DNA of 64,000 nucleotides, from the NCBI RefSeq assembly GCF_026686735.1, contig NZ_CP113432.1, forward strand, positions 2,531,001 through 2,595,000. Direction: 5' to 3'. A program made the position numbers and the translations under genes. The notes under the pieces are model-generated. The model did no database searches, was not told the DNA's origin, and worked only from the letters and a program-made list of their open reading frames with translations. This document shows, piece by piece, positions 18,157 through 27,560 of the stretch. Origin of the DNA: Pseudomonas triclosanedens (GTDB lineage Bacteria; Pseudomonadota; Gammaproteobacteria; Pseudomonadales; Pseudomonadaceae). Positions within the stretch are counted from its first letter, which is position 1. Each line of letters begins with the position of its first letter.

Positions 18157-19467
18157 ATGCAAGTTTCCGTTGAAAGCACCTCCGCTCTTGAGCGCCGCAT
18201 GACCGTTGGCGTGCCGGCCGAGCGTATCGAGACCGAAGTCAACAAGCGTCTGCAGCAGACCGCTCGTCGTGCCAAGGTTCCTGGCTTCCGTCCCGGCAAG
18301 GTGCCGATGAGCGTGATCCGTCAGCGTTACGAAGCCGCCGCTCGTCAGGAAGCCCTTGGTGACCTGATCCAGGAAACCTTCTACGAAGCTGTGGTCGAGC
18401 AGAAGCTGAACCCGGCTGGCGCGCCTTCCGTCGAGCCGAAGGTCTTCGAAAAGGAGAAGGGCCTCGAGTACGTCGCTACTTTCGAAGTCTTCCCCGAGTT
18501 CCAGGTTGCCGGCTTCGACGGCATCAAGATCGAGCGCCTGCAGGCTGAAGTCGCCGATGCCGACCTCGACAACATGCTGGAAATTCTGCGCAAGCAGAAC
18601 ACTCGTTTCGAGGCTGTTGACCGCGCCGCTCAGAACGACGATCAGGTGAATATCGACTTCGTTGGCAAAATCGATGGCGAAGCCTTCGCTGGCGGGTCCG
18701 CCAAGGGCACACTGCTGGTGCTGGGCTCCGGTCGTATGATTCCGGGCTTCGAAGAAGGCCTGGTCGGCGCCAAGGCCGGTGAAGAGCGCGTCCTGAACGT
18801 GACCTTCCCCGAGGATTATCAGAACCTGGACCTGGCCGGCAAGGCTGCCGAGTTCACCGTAACCGTCAACAGTGTCGCCGAGCCCAAGCTGCCGGAACTG
18901 AACGAAGAATTCTTCGCTCTGTTCGGCGTGAAGGAAAGCACCCTGGAAGGTTTCCGTACCGAGGTTCGCAAGAACATGGAGCGCGAGCTGCGCCAGGCTA
19001 TCAAGTCCAAGGTCAAGAATCAGGTGATGGAAGGTCTGGTCGAGTCCAATCCGATCGAAGTCCCGAAGGCCCTGGTCAGCAACGAAGTGAACCGCCTGCG
19101 TGTACAGGCTGTCCAGCAGTTCGGCGGCAACATCAAGCCGGACCAACTGCCGGCAGAGCTGTTTGAAGAGCAGGCCAAGCGCCGCGTTGTGCTGGGTCTG
19201 ATCGTTGCCGAGCTGGTCAAGCAGCACGAGCTGAAGGCTGACGAAGCGCGCGTTCGCGAAATGATCGAAGAAATGGCTTCGGCCTACCAGGAACCCGAGC
19301 AAGTCGTTGCCTGGTATTATAAAAATGACCAGCAATTGAACGAAGTCCGCTCGGTTGTACTGGAAGAACAAGTTGTAGATACTGTCCTGCAGAAGGCCAA
19401 TGTGACTGACAAGCAGGTTTCCTACGAAGATGCGGTCAAGCCTGCAGAAGCTCCGCAAGCGGCCTGA
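18157..19467 (+). CDS. tig: Trigger factor
   Basis: Ribosome-bound chaperone and prolyl isomerase, 436 residues. The ribosome-binding loop is in the N-terminal domain ([10 protein letters not shown], the GFRxGxxP signature), followed by an FKBP-type domain near 155-245 ([10 protein letters not shown] ... [15 protein letters not shown]) and a helical C-terminal cradle. The start at 18157 has CGAGGA upstream; the upstream open frame is not conserved. First gene of the conserved tig-clpP-clpX-lon string. Confidence 0.97.
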   Translation: MQVSVESTSALERRMTVGVPAERIETEVNKRLQQTARRAKVPGFRPGKVPMSVIRQRYEAAARQEALGDLIQETFYEAVVEQKLNPAGAPSVEPKVFEKEKGLEYVATFEVFPEFQVAGFDGIKIERLQAEVADADLDNMLEILRKQNTRFEAVDRAAQNDDQVNIDFVGKIDGEAFAGGSAKGTLLVLGSGRMIPGFEEGLVGAKAGEERVLNVTFPEDYQNLDLAGKAAEFTVTVNSVAEPKLPELNEEFFALFGVKESTLEGFRTEVRKNMERELRQAIKSKVKNQVMEGLVESNPIEVPKALVSNEVNRLRVQAVQQFGGNIKPDQLPAELFEEQAKRRVVLGLIVAELVKQHELKADEARVREMIEEMASAYQEPEQVVAWYYKNDQQLNEVRSVVLEEQVVDTVLQKANVTDKQVSYEDAVKPAEAPQAA

Positions 19468-19489
19468 TTAATCGCTTCGTTCGATTGTC

Positions 19490-19515
19490 ACAAGCCAGCC
19501 CTCGGGCTGGCTTGT
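19490..19515 (+). terminator. Strong hairpin after tig
   Basis: ACAAGCCAGCCC pairs with GGGCTGGCTTGT across a two-base loop. No T-run follows, so it may act as a processing or partial termination site between tig and clpP. Confidence 0.5.
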
Positions 19516-19560
19516 GCGTCTATAGAGACATGACTTTTTATTAGGGAGTGATCGTCGGAC

Positions 19561-20199
19561 ATGCACAATTCATATATGCCGCAAGTTCCGAACATCCAGG
19601 CCGCCGGTGGTCTGGTGCCGATGGTGGTGGAACAGTCCGCCCGCGGTGAGCGTTCCTACGACATCTATTCGCGCCTGCTGAAGGAGCGGATCATCTTCCT
19701 GGTAGGCCAGGTCGAGGATTACATGGCCAACCTGGTGGTTGCCCAGCTGCTGTTCCTCGAGGCTGAAAACCCGGACAAGGACATCCATCTCTACATCAAC
19801 TCCCCGGGCGGCTCCGTGACTGCTGGCATGTCGATCTATGACACCATGCAGTTCATCAAGCCCGACGTGTCCACCATCTGCGTTGGTCAAGCGTGCAGTA
19901 TGGGGGCGTTGCTGCTGGCTGGCGGCGCCGCTGGCAAGCGCTACTGCCTGCCGCACTCGCGCATGATGATTCACCAGCCGCTGGGCGGCTTCCAGGGCCA
20001 GGCTTCGGATATCGAGATCCACGCCAAGGAAATCCTCTTCATCAAGGAACGCTTGAACCAGGTGCTGGCACACCACACCGGCCAGCCCTTGGACGTTATT
20101 GCACGTGATACCGACCGCGATCGCTTCATGAGCGGCGATGAGGCGGTCAAGTATGGTCTGATCGATCAGGTCTTTACTCAGCGCCCTTCCGCGAGCTGA
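19561..20199 (+). CDS. clpP: ATP-dependent Clp protease proteolytic subunit
   Basis: Serine protease subunit that forms tetradecamers and works with ClpX or ClpA. The 212-residue protein has the triad Ser113 (ACSMGA), His138 (MMIHQP) and Asp187 (DRDRF) with the 25- and 49-residue spacing of E. coli ClpP. The N-terminus is probably trimmed autocatalytically. Start at 19561; AGGGAG lies 13 nt upstream, and an internal ATG at 19576 is possible. clpX follows 108 nt downstream. Confidence 0.97.
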   Translation: MHNSYMPQVPNIQAAGGLVPMVVEQSARGERSYDIYSRLLKERIIFLVGQVEDYMANLVVAQLLFLEAENPDKDIHLYINSPGGSVTAGMSIYDTMQFIKPDVSTICVGQACSMGALLLAGGAAGKRYCLPHSRMMIHQPLGGFQGQASDIEIHAKEILFIKERLNQVLAHHTGQPLDVIARDTDRDRFMSGDEAVKYGLIDQVFTQRPSAS

Positions 20200-20307
20200 G
20201 TCTCTCCGCAACACTGCGGCCGGTGATCCGGCCGCTTCGCGGGCTTGAAAATGCCCGCGAATGCCTTCATCTTGTCCCTCACGTATATCCCCGATTGGAA
20301 CGATCGA

Positions 20308-21588
20308 ATGACTGACACCCGCAACGGCGAGGACAACGGCAAGCTGCTGTATTGCTCCTTCTGCGGCAAGAGCCAGCACGAAGTGCGCAAGTTGATTGCC
20401 GGCCCCTCGGTCTTTATCTGCGACGAGTGCGTCGACCTGTGCAATGACATCATCCGTGAGGAGGTGCAGGAAGCACAGGCGGAGAGCAGTGCGCACAAGC
20501 TACCGGCGCCGAAAGAGATCCGCACGATCCTCGATCAGTACGTGATCGGCCAGGAACGTGCCAAGAAAACCCTGGCAGTAGCGGTATACAACCACTACAA
20601 ACGCCTGAATCAGCGCGAGCGCAAGGATGATGTCGAGCTGGGCAAGAGCAATATCCTGCTGATCGGGCCGACTGGCTCGGGCAAGACCTTGCTCGCCGAG
20701 ACTCTGGCTCGCCTGCTCAATGTTCCCTTCACCATCGCCGATGCCACCACCCTTACCGAGGCAGGCTACGTCGGCGAAGACGTCGAGAACATCATTCAAA
20801 AGCTGTTGCAGAAGTGTGATTACGACGTCGAAAAGGCCCAGATGGGCATCGTCTATATCGATGAAATCGACAAGATCTCGCGTAAGTCGGATAACCCTTC
20901 GATTACCCGCGACGTGTCCGGTGAGGGCGTTCAGCAGGCTCTGCTGAAGCTGATCGAGGGTACTGTGGCTTCCGTGCCGCCGCAGGGTGGTCGCAAGCAC
21001 CCGCAGCAGGAGTTCCTGCAGGTCGATACCCGTAACATCCTGTTCATCTGTGGTGGTGCGTTCGCCGGCCTGGAAAAGGTCATCCAGAACCGATCCACCA
21101 AAGGTGGCATCGGCTTCAATGCCGAGGTTCGCAGTCAGGAAGCGGGCAAGAAAGTTGGCGAGGCGCTGCGCGAAGTGGAACCGGAAGATCTGGTGAAGTT
21201 CGGCCTGATTCCGGAGTTCGTCGGTCGTCTGCCGATCATTGCGACCTTGGATGAGCTGGACGAAGCTGCGCTGATGCAGATTCTCACCGAACCGAAGAAT
21301 GCCTTGACCAAGCAGTATGCCAAGCTCTTCGAAATGGAAGGCGTGGATCTAGAATTCCGCCCCGATGCCCTCAAGGCAGTAGCTCGCAAGGCTCTGGAGC
21401 GCAAGACTGGTGCCCGCGGCCTGCGCTCCATACTCGAAGGCATCCTGCTCGACACCATGTACGAAATTCCTTCGCAGACTGACGTAAGCAAGGTGGTGAT
21501 CGACGAAAGTGTCATCGATGGGGCGTCCCAGCCCCTGCTGATCTATGAGAACACAGAGCAGCCGGCCAAGGCTGCGCCTGACGCCTGA
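20308..21588 (+). CDS. clpX: ATP-dependent unfoldase ClpX
   Basis: AAA+ unfoldase that recognises tagged substrates and feeds ClpP; 426 residues, as in P. aeruginosa. The zinc-binding N-domain has C16, C19, C38 and C41; then Walker A GPTGSGKT, Walker [10 protein letters not shown] and pore loop GYVGED. The start at 20308 ([10 protein letters not shown]) has GGAAC upstream; earlier in-frame codons are not conserved. Followed by a strong terminator, so lon has its own promoter. Confidence 0.97.
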   Translation: MTDTRNGEDNGKLLYCSFCGKSQHEVRKLIAGPSVFICDECVDLCNDIIREEVQEAQAESSAHKLPAPKEIRTILDQYVIGQERAKKTLAVAVYNHYKRLNQRERKDDVELGKSNILLIGPTGSGKTLLAETLARLLNVPFTIADATTLTEAGYVGEDVENIIQKLLQKCDYDVEKAQMGIVYIDEIDKISRKSDNPSITRDVSGEGVQQALLKLIEGTVASVPPQGGRKHPQQEFLQVDTRNILFICGGAFAGLEKVIQNRSTKGGIGFNAEVRSQEAGKKVGEALREVEPEDLVKFGLIPEFVGRLPIIATLDELDEAALMQILTEPKNALTKQYAKLFEMEGVDLEFRPDALKAVARKALERKTGARGLRSILEGILLDTMYEIPSQTDVSKVVIDESVIDGASQPLLIYENTEQPAKAAPDA

Positions 21589-21593
21589 ATGTG

Positions 21594-21619
21594 AAAGGGG
21601 CCCTCGGGCCCCTTTTTTC
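21594..21619 (+). terminator. clpX terminator
   Basis: AAAGGGGCCC, short loop, GGGCCCCTTTTTTC. Confidence 0.9.
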
Positions 21620-21634
21620 TTCCCATCTACCGCG

Positions 21635-21665
21635 CTTGTTTTTTCCCAGTCCTAACCCCATCTTA
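21635..21665 (+). promoter_or_regulatory. Sigma-32 (heat-shock) type promoter of lon
   Basis: CTTGTT (21635-21640), 15 nt, then CCCCATCTTA (21656-21665). This fits the RpoH pattern CTTGAA-N(13-15)-CCCCATNT with minor differences, 57 nt before the lon ATG. lon is a classic RpoH target. Confidence 0.6.
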
Positions 21666-21721
21666 GGCCGAAGGGTCCAATCCCATCGTTTTGGCCAAGT
21701 GCCGCTGTAGAGCCGAATATC

Positions 21722-24118
21722 ATGAAAACACTCGTCGAGTTGCCCCTGCTCCCCCTGCGTGACGTAGTGGTGTATCCGCACATGGTCATCCCGCTGTTCG
21801 TGGGGCGTGAGAAATCCATCGAGGCCCTCGAGGCCGCCATGACCAGCGACAAGCAGATCCTGTTGCTGGCGCAGAAGAATCCGGCTGACGACGATCCGGG
21901 TGAAGACGGCCTGTACCGCATGGGGACTGTGGCTACCGTCCTGCAACTGCTCAAGCTGCCTGATGGCACTGTCAAAGTGCTGGTGGAGGGCGAGCAACGT
22001 GGTCAGGTAGAGCGCTTCATCGAGGAGGAGGCCTACTGCCGCGCCGAAGTTTCGATCATCGACGAGGTATCGGTCGGTGAGCGTGAGTCCGAAGTCTTTA
22101 CCCGCAGCCTGCTGAGCCAGTTCGAGCAGTACGTGCAGTTGGGCAAGAAGGTTCCTGCTGAAGTGCTGTCCTCGCTGAACAGCATCGATGAACCGGGCCG
22201 CCTGGTCGACACGATGGCGGCGCACATGGCGCTGAAGATCGAGCAGAAGCAGGAGATCCTCGAGATCACCGAGCTGTCTGCCCGCGTCGAGCACGTCCTG
22301 GCGATGCTGGATGCAGAGATCGACCTGCTGCAGGTCGAGAAGCGCATCCGTGGCCGCGTCAAGAAGCAGATGGAGCGCAGCCAGCGTGAGTATTACCTCA
22401 ACGAGCAGATGAAGGCCATCCAGAAGGAACTGGGTGATATCGACGAAGGCCATAACGAAGTCGAGGAGCTGAAAAAGCGTATCGACGCCGCTGGTCTCAC
22501 CAAGGAAGCTCTGGCCAAGGCCAATGCTGAGCTGAACAAGCTCAAGCAGATGTCGCCCATGTCCGCCGAGGCGACCGTCGTACGTTCCTACATTGACTGG
22601 TTGGTGAACGTGCCGTGGAAGGCTGAGAGTAAGGTACGCCACGACCTGGAAAAGGCCGAGGACATCCTCGACGCGGACCACTACGGCCTCGAGGAGGTCA
22701 AGGAGCGTATCCTCGAATACCTCGCAGTGCAGAAGCGCGTGAAGAAGCTCAAGGGACCGGTGCTCTGCCTGGTCGGTCCCCCCGGGGTGGGCAAGACTTC
22801 GTTGGCGGAGTCCATCGCTCGCGCCACCAATCGCAAGTTCGTGCGCATGGCGCTGGGTGGCGTGCGCGACGAAGCCGAGATTCGTGGTCACCGCCGTACC
22901 TATATCGGTTCCATGCCCGGTCGTCTGATTCAGAAAATGACCAAGGTCGGCGTGCGCAACCCGCTGTTCCTGCTCGACGAGATCGACAAGATGGGCAGCG
23001 ACATGCGTGGCGACCCCGCGTCGGCGCTGCTCGAGGTCCTTGATCCGGAGCAGAATCACAACTTCAACGACCACTATCTTGAAGTCGATTACGATCTGTC
23101 CGACGTGATGTTCCTCTGCACGGCGAACTCCATGAACATTCCGGCCGCACTGCTGGACCGTATGGAAGTGATTCGCCTGCCGGGCTACACCGAGGATGAG
23201 AAGGTCAACATTGCCTCGAAATATCTTGTACCGAAACAGACTGCCGCCAATGGTCTCAAGAAGGGCGAGCTGACCTTCGAAGAAGCGGCTACTCGTGACA
23301 TCATCCGCTACTACACCCGGGAAGCCGGTGTGCGTAGCCTTGAGCGACAGATTGCCAAGGTCTGCCGCAAGGCAGTGAAGGAGGGTGGCAAGGCCAAGCG
23401 AATCGACGCCAAGGTGACTCCTGAGACCCTGGAGAACTACTTGGGTGTGCGCAAGTTCCGCTACGGCCTGGCCGAGCAGCAGGACCAGATCGGCCAGGTT
23501 ACCGGCCTCGCCTGGACTCAGGTAGGCGGCGAATTGTTGACGATCGAGTCGGCTATCGTCCCTGGCAAGGGTGCCCTGACCAAGACAGGCTCGCTGGGCG
23601 ATGTGATGGCGGAGTCCATTACCGCCGCGCTGACCGTGGTGCGTAGCCGCGCGAAGAGTCTGGGTATTGCGCCGGACTTCCATGAGAAGCACGACATCCA
23701 TATTCACGTCCCGGAAGGCGCCACACCTAAGGATGGCCCAAGTGCTGGCATCGGTATGTGTACGGCGCTGGTTTCCGCCATCACCCAGATTCCGGTGCGC
23801 GCAGATGTCGCAATGACTGGCGAGATCACCCTGAGGGGGCAGGTACTGGCTATCGGTGGCCTGAAGGAAAAACTTCTGGCCGCGCATCGCGGTGGAATCA
23901 AGACTGTGATCATTCCCGAGGAAAATGTACGGGATCTTAGGGAAATTCCGGATAATATTAAGGCTGATCTCGTTATTAAACCGGTTAAATGGATTGACGA
24001 GGTCCTGCAAATTGCGCTGCAATACGCGCCGGAGCCCTTGCCCGATGCGGCTCCCGAGATGGTTGCAAAGGATGAGAAACGCGAGTCTGATTCCAAGGAG
24101 CGAATCAGCACGCATTAG
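21722..24118 (+). CDS. lon: ATP-dependent Lon protease
   Basis: Hexameric protease degrading misfolded and regulatory proteins; 798 residues. N-terminal LON substrate domain (LPLLPLRDVVVYPHMVIPLFVG), coiled-coil linker, AAA+ module with GPPGVGKT and FLLDEIDKMG, then the protease domain with catalytic Ser in PKDGPSAGIG and Lys in GGLKEKLLA. The start at 21722 agrees with the family. A heat-shock type promoter lies upstream and a hupB promoter starts just after the stop. Confidence 0.97.
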   Translation: MKTLVELPLLPLRDVVVYPHMVIPLFVGREKSIEALEAAMTSDKQILLLAQKNPADDDPGEDGLYRMGTVATVLQLLKLPDGTVKVLVEGEQRGQVERFIEEEAYCRAEVSIIDEVSVGERESEVFTRSLLSQFEQYVQLGKKVPAEVLSSLNSIDEPGRLVDTMAAHMALKIEQKQEILEITELSARVEHVLAMLDAEIDLLQVEKRIRGRVKKQMERSQREYYLNEQMKAIQKELGDIDEGHNEVEELKKRIDAAGLTKEALAKANAELNKLKQMSPMSAEATVVRSYIDWLVNVPWKAESKVRHDLEKAEDILDADHYGLEEVKERILEYLAVQKRVKKLKGPVLCLVGPPGVGKTSLAESIARATNRKFVRMALGGVRDEAEIRGHRRTYIGSMPGRLIQKMTKVGVRNPLFLLDEIDKMGSDMRGDPASALLEVLDPEQNHNFNDHYLEVDYDLSDVMFLCTANSMNIPAALLDRMEVIRLPGYTEDEKVNIASKYLVPKQTAANGLKKGELTFEEAATRDIIRYYTREAGVRSLERQIAKVCRKAVKEGGKAKRIDAKVTPETLENYLGVRKFRYGLAEQQDQIGQVTGLAWTQVGGELLTIESAIVPGKGALTKTGSLGDVMAESITAALTVVRSRAKSLGIAPDFHEKHDIHIHVPEGATPKDGPSAGIGMCTALVSAITQIPVRADVAMTGEITLRGQVLAIGGLKEKLLAAHRGGIKTVIIPEENVRDLREIPDNIKADLVIKPVKWIDEVLQIALQYAPEPLPDAAPEMVAKDEKRESDSKERISTH

Positions 24119-24131
24119 TTGGGGGGCTTTC

Positions 24132-24160
24132 TTGACACTGTTTTTGAGCCCTTGTTATAA
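24132..24160 (+). promoter_or_regulatory. Sigma-70 promoter of hupB
   Basis: TTGACA (24132-24137), 17-nt spacer and TTATAA (24155-24160): close to consensus, 95 nt before the GTG start. It suits the high expression expected for HU. Confidence 0.85.
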
Positions 24161-24254
24161 AGCGGCACTTGCTTTGTCAGTTGGCAAACCAACACCTGCT
24201 TTTGCTTACACCTAACACATAGAAACATACTCAACAGAAATAAGGGGACTTAGA

Positions 24255-24527
24255 GTGAACAAGTCGGAACTGATCGATGCTATCGCCGCATCTGCTGATA
24301 TCCCGAAAGCTGTTGCCGGTCGCGCTCTGGACGCGGTGATCGAGTCTGTAACTGGCGCCCTGAAGGCTGGTGACTCCGTCGTACTGGTAGGCTTCGGCAC
24401 CTTCGCCGTTAAAGAGCGTGCTGCTCGCACCGGTCGCAACCCGCAAACCGGCAAGCCGATCAAGATCGCTGCTGCTAAGATCCCGGGCTTCAAGGCCGGT
24501 AAAGCCCTCAAGGATGCTGTCAACTAA
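24255..24527 (+). CDS. hupB: DNA-binding protein HU-beta
   Basis: Nucleoid protein of 90 residues that bends and compacts [14 protein letters not shown] and the arm segment [16 protein letters not shown] are diagnostic. Translation starts at a GTG (24255) after AAGGGG. It lies directly after lon, as in other gammaproteobacteria, but has its own strong promoter. Confidence 0.97.
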   Translation: MNKSELIDAIAASADIPKAVAGRALDAVIESVTGALKAGDSVVLVGFGTFAVKERAARTGRNPQTGKPIKIAAAKIPGFKAGKALKDAVN

Positions 24528-24550
24528 GCGTCTTTCTGGACTTGACCTGT

Positions 24551-24576
24551 ACCGATTCAGCTTCGGCTGAATCGGT
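24551..24576 (+). terminator. 11-bp hairpin with TTCG loop after hupB
   Basis: ACCGATTCAGC and GCTGAATCGGT enclose a TTCG tetraloop. No T-run follows; it may protect the hupB message at its 3' end. Confidence 0.5.
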
Positions 24577-24661
24577 TACGGAGCGGCGGCAAGTCAGGTG
24601 TTCAGCCTGCCGTGTTCGCCAGGGGTCACGGGCCTAGGCCCGCAAGCTCCACAGTTACGAG

Positions 24662-24689
24662 AAGGCGCATCCTTGGATGCGCCTTTCTT
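24662..24689 (+). terminator. Terminator upstream of ppiD
   Basis: AAGGCGCATCC, TT loop, GGATGCGCC then TTTCTT. It probably ends the hupB transcript. Confidence 0.85.
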
Positions 24690-24754
24690 ATATCCGCCTT
24701 TCTTCCACGCCGCGCCGCCATTGACGGCGGGCCGTGGCCGCTTGTGGGGGCCGC

Positions 24755-26641
24755 ATGCTGCAAAACATCAGGGACAATTCTCAAGGCTGGATCGCCAAGA
24801 CCATCATTGGCGTCATCGTCGTGCTCATGGCGTTGACTGGCTTCGATGCGATCATTCGCGCGACCCATCATGAGAACGTCGCTGCCCAGGTCAACGGTGA
24901 TGACATCAGCTTGAACGAGTTGCAGCAGGCTGTGGACATGCAACGTCGCCAGCTGATGCAGCGTCTGGGCAAGGACTTCGATTCGTCCATGCTGGACGAC
25001 AAGCTGCTCAAGGATTCCGCGCTGAAGTCACTCGTTGAGCGCAAGCTGATCCTGCAGGCTGCGCAGAATGACAAATTCGCCTTTTCCCAGCAGTCGCTGG
25101 ACCAACTGATTCTGCAGACCCCTGAGTTCCAGGTGGATGGCAAGTTCAACGCCGATCGCTTCGACCAGGTGATTCGCCAGATGGGCTATAGCCGCATGCA
25201 GTTCCGCCAGATGTTCCAGGAGGAAATGCTGATCGGCCAACTTCGCGCCGGTATCGCCGGCACCGGCTTCGTGACCGATGAAGAGCTGAAGGCGTTTGCA
25301 CGTCTGGAAAAACAGACCCGTGATTTCGCAACGCTGACCCTCAAGGCCGATCCGTCCAAGAGCAAGGTCGAGGACAGCCAGATCAAGGCGTATTACGACG
25401 CACACAGCACCGAGTTCATGACTCCGGAGCAGGTGGTCATCGATTACATCGAGCTTAAGAAGTCGGGCTTCTTCGATCAGGTCGAGGTCAAGAAGGAAGA
25501 TCTCGATGCCCTGTATCAGAAAGAGATCGCCGGCCTCGCTGAGCAACGTGACGCCGCGCACATCCTCATCGAAGTGAATGACAAGCAGACCGATGCCCAG
25601 GCCAAGGCCAAGATCGACGAGATCAAGGCGCGCCTGGACAAGGGTGAGGACTTTGCCAAGCTGGCCAAGGAGCAGTCCAACGACGTTGGTTCGGCTGCCA
25701 GCGGTGGCGATCTGGGTTATGCCGGTCGCGGTGTCTATGACCCGGCCTTCGAAGAAGCGTTGTACGCGCTGAAGAAGGGCGAAGTTTCCGCTCCGGTGAA
25801 GACTCCTTACGGCTGGCACCTCATCAAGCTGCTGGGCGTAGAAGCACCGGATATCCCGAGCTTCGACAGCCTGAAGGCCAAGCTCGAGAAGGAAGTGAAG
25901 ACCCAACTGGTCGAGCAGCGCTTCGTCGATGCGACCAAGCAACTGGAAAGCGCCGCCTACGAGGCGTCCGATCTGGCCCAGCCAGCTCAGGACATGGGCC
26001 TCAAGGTACAGACCAGCAAGCCGTTCGGCCGTGAAGGTGGCGATGGCATCACTGCCAACCGTCAGGTGGTTCAGTCTGCATTCAGCACCGAGGTGCTGGA
26101 AGACGGCGCCAACAGCGGTGCGATCGAACTGGACCCGGATACCGTCGTCGTGCTCCGCGTCAAGGAGCATCGCAAGCCTGAACAGGAAAGCCTGGAGCAG
26201 GTGAGTGCGGCCATCCGTACCCGTCTGCAGCAGGAGCACGCGGCTGCCGATGCCAAGGCTCGTGGCGAAGCGCTGCTTGCCGACCTGCGTGACGGCAAGA
26301 CTCCGCTGAACCAGGCTCAGGATGGCCAGAACTGGAAGGTTGTGGAAGCAGCTTCCCGTGGCCAGGAGGGAGTCGATCCGGTTGTGCTGCAGGATGTGTT
26401 CCGCATGGCGCATCCGGCCTCTGCCGAAAAGCCGACGTTGTCCGGCGTCGCTCTGGCTAACGGCGACTATGTGCTGGTTCGCCTGAGCGGTGTGAGCGAG
26501 CCTGAAGCCAAGATGACCGAGGAAGAGAAAGCAATGTACCAGCGCTTCCTTGCCTCGCGCAGCGGCCAGGACGATTTCTCTGCCTTCCGTCGCCATTTGC
26601 AGGAGCAGGCGAAGATCGAGAAATTCGACAACGCCAAGTAA
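24755..26641 (+). CDS. ppiD: Membrane-anchored periplasmic chaperone/PPIase PpiD
   Basis: Inner-membrane anchored folding factor of 628 residues associated with the SecYEG exit. One transmembrane helix lies near residues 14-31 (TIIGVIVVLMALTGFDA), with a short cytoplasmic N-terminus. SurA_N-like helices follow, a parvulin domain lies near 265-355 (AAHILIEVND ... GYAGRGVYDPAFEEA ... GWHLIKLLG), then a long C-terminal domain. The start at 24755 has GGGGG upstream; the extra open frame to 24734 is not conserved. Confidence 0.95.
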   Translation: MLQNIRDNSQGWIAKTIIGVIVVLMALTGFDAIIRATHHENVAAQVNGDDISLNELQQAVDMQRRQLMQRLGKDFDSSMLDDKLLKDSALKSLVERKLILQAAQNDKFAFSQQSLDQLILQTPEFQVDGKFNADRFDQVIRQMGYSRMQFRQMFQEEMLIGQLRAGIAGTGFVTDEELKAFARLEKQTRDFATLTLKADPSKSKVEDSQIKAYYDAHSTEFMTPEQVVIDYIELKKSGFFDQVEVKKEDLDALYQKEIAGLAEQRDAAHILIEVNDKQTDAQAKAKIDEIKARLDKGEDFAKLAKEQSNDVGSAASGGDLGYAGRGVYDPAFEEALYALKKGEVSAPVKTPYGWHLIKLLGVEAPDIPSFDSLKAKLEKEVKTQLVEQRFVDATKQLESAAYEASDLAQPAQDMGLKVQTSKPFGREGGDGITANRQVVQSAFSTEVLEDGANSGAIELDPDTVVVLRVKEHRKPEQESLEQVSAAIRTRLQQEHAAADAKARGEALLADLRDGKTPLNQAQDGQNWKVVEAASRGQEGVDPVVLQDVFRMAHPASAEKPTLSGVALANGDYVLVRLSGVSEPEAKMTEEEKAMYQRFLASRSGQDDFSAFRRHLQEQAKIEKFDNAK

Positions 26642-26649
26642 TGGAATCA

Positions 26650-26676
26650 GGGCCGCTTCAGCGGCCCTTGTTCTTT
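26650..26676 (+). terminator. ppiD terminator
   Basis: GGGCCGC, TTCA loop, GCGGCCC followed by TTGTTCTTT, 9 nt past the stop. Confidence 0.8.
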
Positions 26677-26686
26677 CCGGGTAGTG

Positions 26687-26716
26687 AAAAAAAGGGCCGC
26701 GAATGCGGCCTTTTTT
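26687..26716. terminator. Second, bidirectional terminator between ppiD and fabI
   Basis: An A-run, GGCCGC, loop, GCGGCC and TTTTTT. It should end the minus-strand npp-fabI transcript and back up ppiD termination. Confidence 0.88.
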
Positions 26717-26739
26717 CATTGGAGCCGGGAGGAAGTGGA

Positions 26740-27537
26740 TCAGTCTTCCTCCAGCGGCCCCATTGCTGTGGTATTGAAGCCACCATCCACGTACAGGATT
26801 TCGCCGCTGATACCGCTGGCAAGGTCCGAGCAGAGGAATGCGCCGGCATTGCCGACTTCTTCGATAGTGACGTTACGGCGCAGCGGTGTTTGTCGCTCGT
26901 TGGCGGTGAGCATCTTGCGGAAGCTCTTGATGCCCGAGGCGGCCAGGGTGCGGATGGGGCCGGCGGAAATTGCGTTGACGCGAGTACCCTCCGGGCCGAG
27001 GCTGCCGGCCAGGTAGCGCACGCCGGCCTCAAGGCTGGCCTTGGCCATGCCCATCACGTTGTAGTTGGGTATGGTGCGCTCGGCGCCGAGATAGGAGAGG
27101 GTAAGCAGGCTGCCGTTGCGGCCGCGCATCAGTTCCCGACCAGCCTTGGCCAGAGCAATGAAGCTGTAGGCGCTGATATCGTGGGCGATCCTGAATCCGT
27201 CGCGGGTGGTGACCTCGGTGAAGTCACCGTCGAGCTGGTCCCCCGGGGCGAAACCAACAGAGTGAACGATGCAGTCCAGCCCGTCCCATTTATTGCCCAG
27301 TGCGGCGAACACTGCGGCGATGTCCGCGTCGTTGGCCACGTCGCAGGGGAAGCACAGCTCGGCGCTGGAGCCCCAGCCGGCGGCGAATTCCTCGACACGG
27401 CCCTTGAGCTTGTCGTTCTGGTAGGTGAAGGCCAGTTCCGCTCCCTCGCGGTGCATCGCAGCGGCAATGCCCGAGGCGATGGACAGCTTGCTGGCGACAC
27501 CTACGATCAATACGCGCTTGCCTGCGAGAAATCCCAT
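26740..27537 (-). CDS. fabI: Enoyl-ACP reductase FabI (NADH)
   Basis: Last step of type II fatty-acid elongation; the triclosan target. The 265-residue protein has the NADH-binding start [17 protein letters not shown] and the catalytic pair Tyr159-x6-Lys166 ([11 protein letters not shown]). Its start is 23 nt after the nppD stop with AGGAAGAGG between, so it is probably the last gene of the npp transcript, though an internal promoter is likely for an essential gene. Confidence 0.96.
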   Translation of the reverse strand: MGFLAGKRVLIVGVASKLSIASGIAAAMHREGAELAFTYQNDKLKGRVEEFAAGWGSSAELCFPCDVANDADIAAVFAALGNKWDGLDCIVHSVGFAPGDQLDGDFTEVTTRDGFRIAHDISAYSFIALAKAGRELMRGRNGSLLTLSYLGAERTIPNYNVMGMAKASLEAGVRYLAGSLGPEGTRVNAISAGPIRTLAASGIKSFRKMLTANERQTPLRRNVTIEEVGNAGAFLCSDLASGISGEILYVDGGFNTTAMGPLEED

Positions 27538-27560
27538 GTTCGCTTCCTCTTCCTGGTGGC

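Noticed and set aside
21512..24115. An 867-codon open frame on the minus strand opposite lon
   Set aside because: Antisense shadow of Lon with no recognisable domain or ribosome site.
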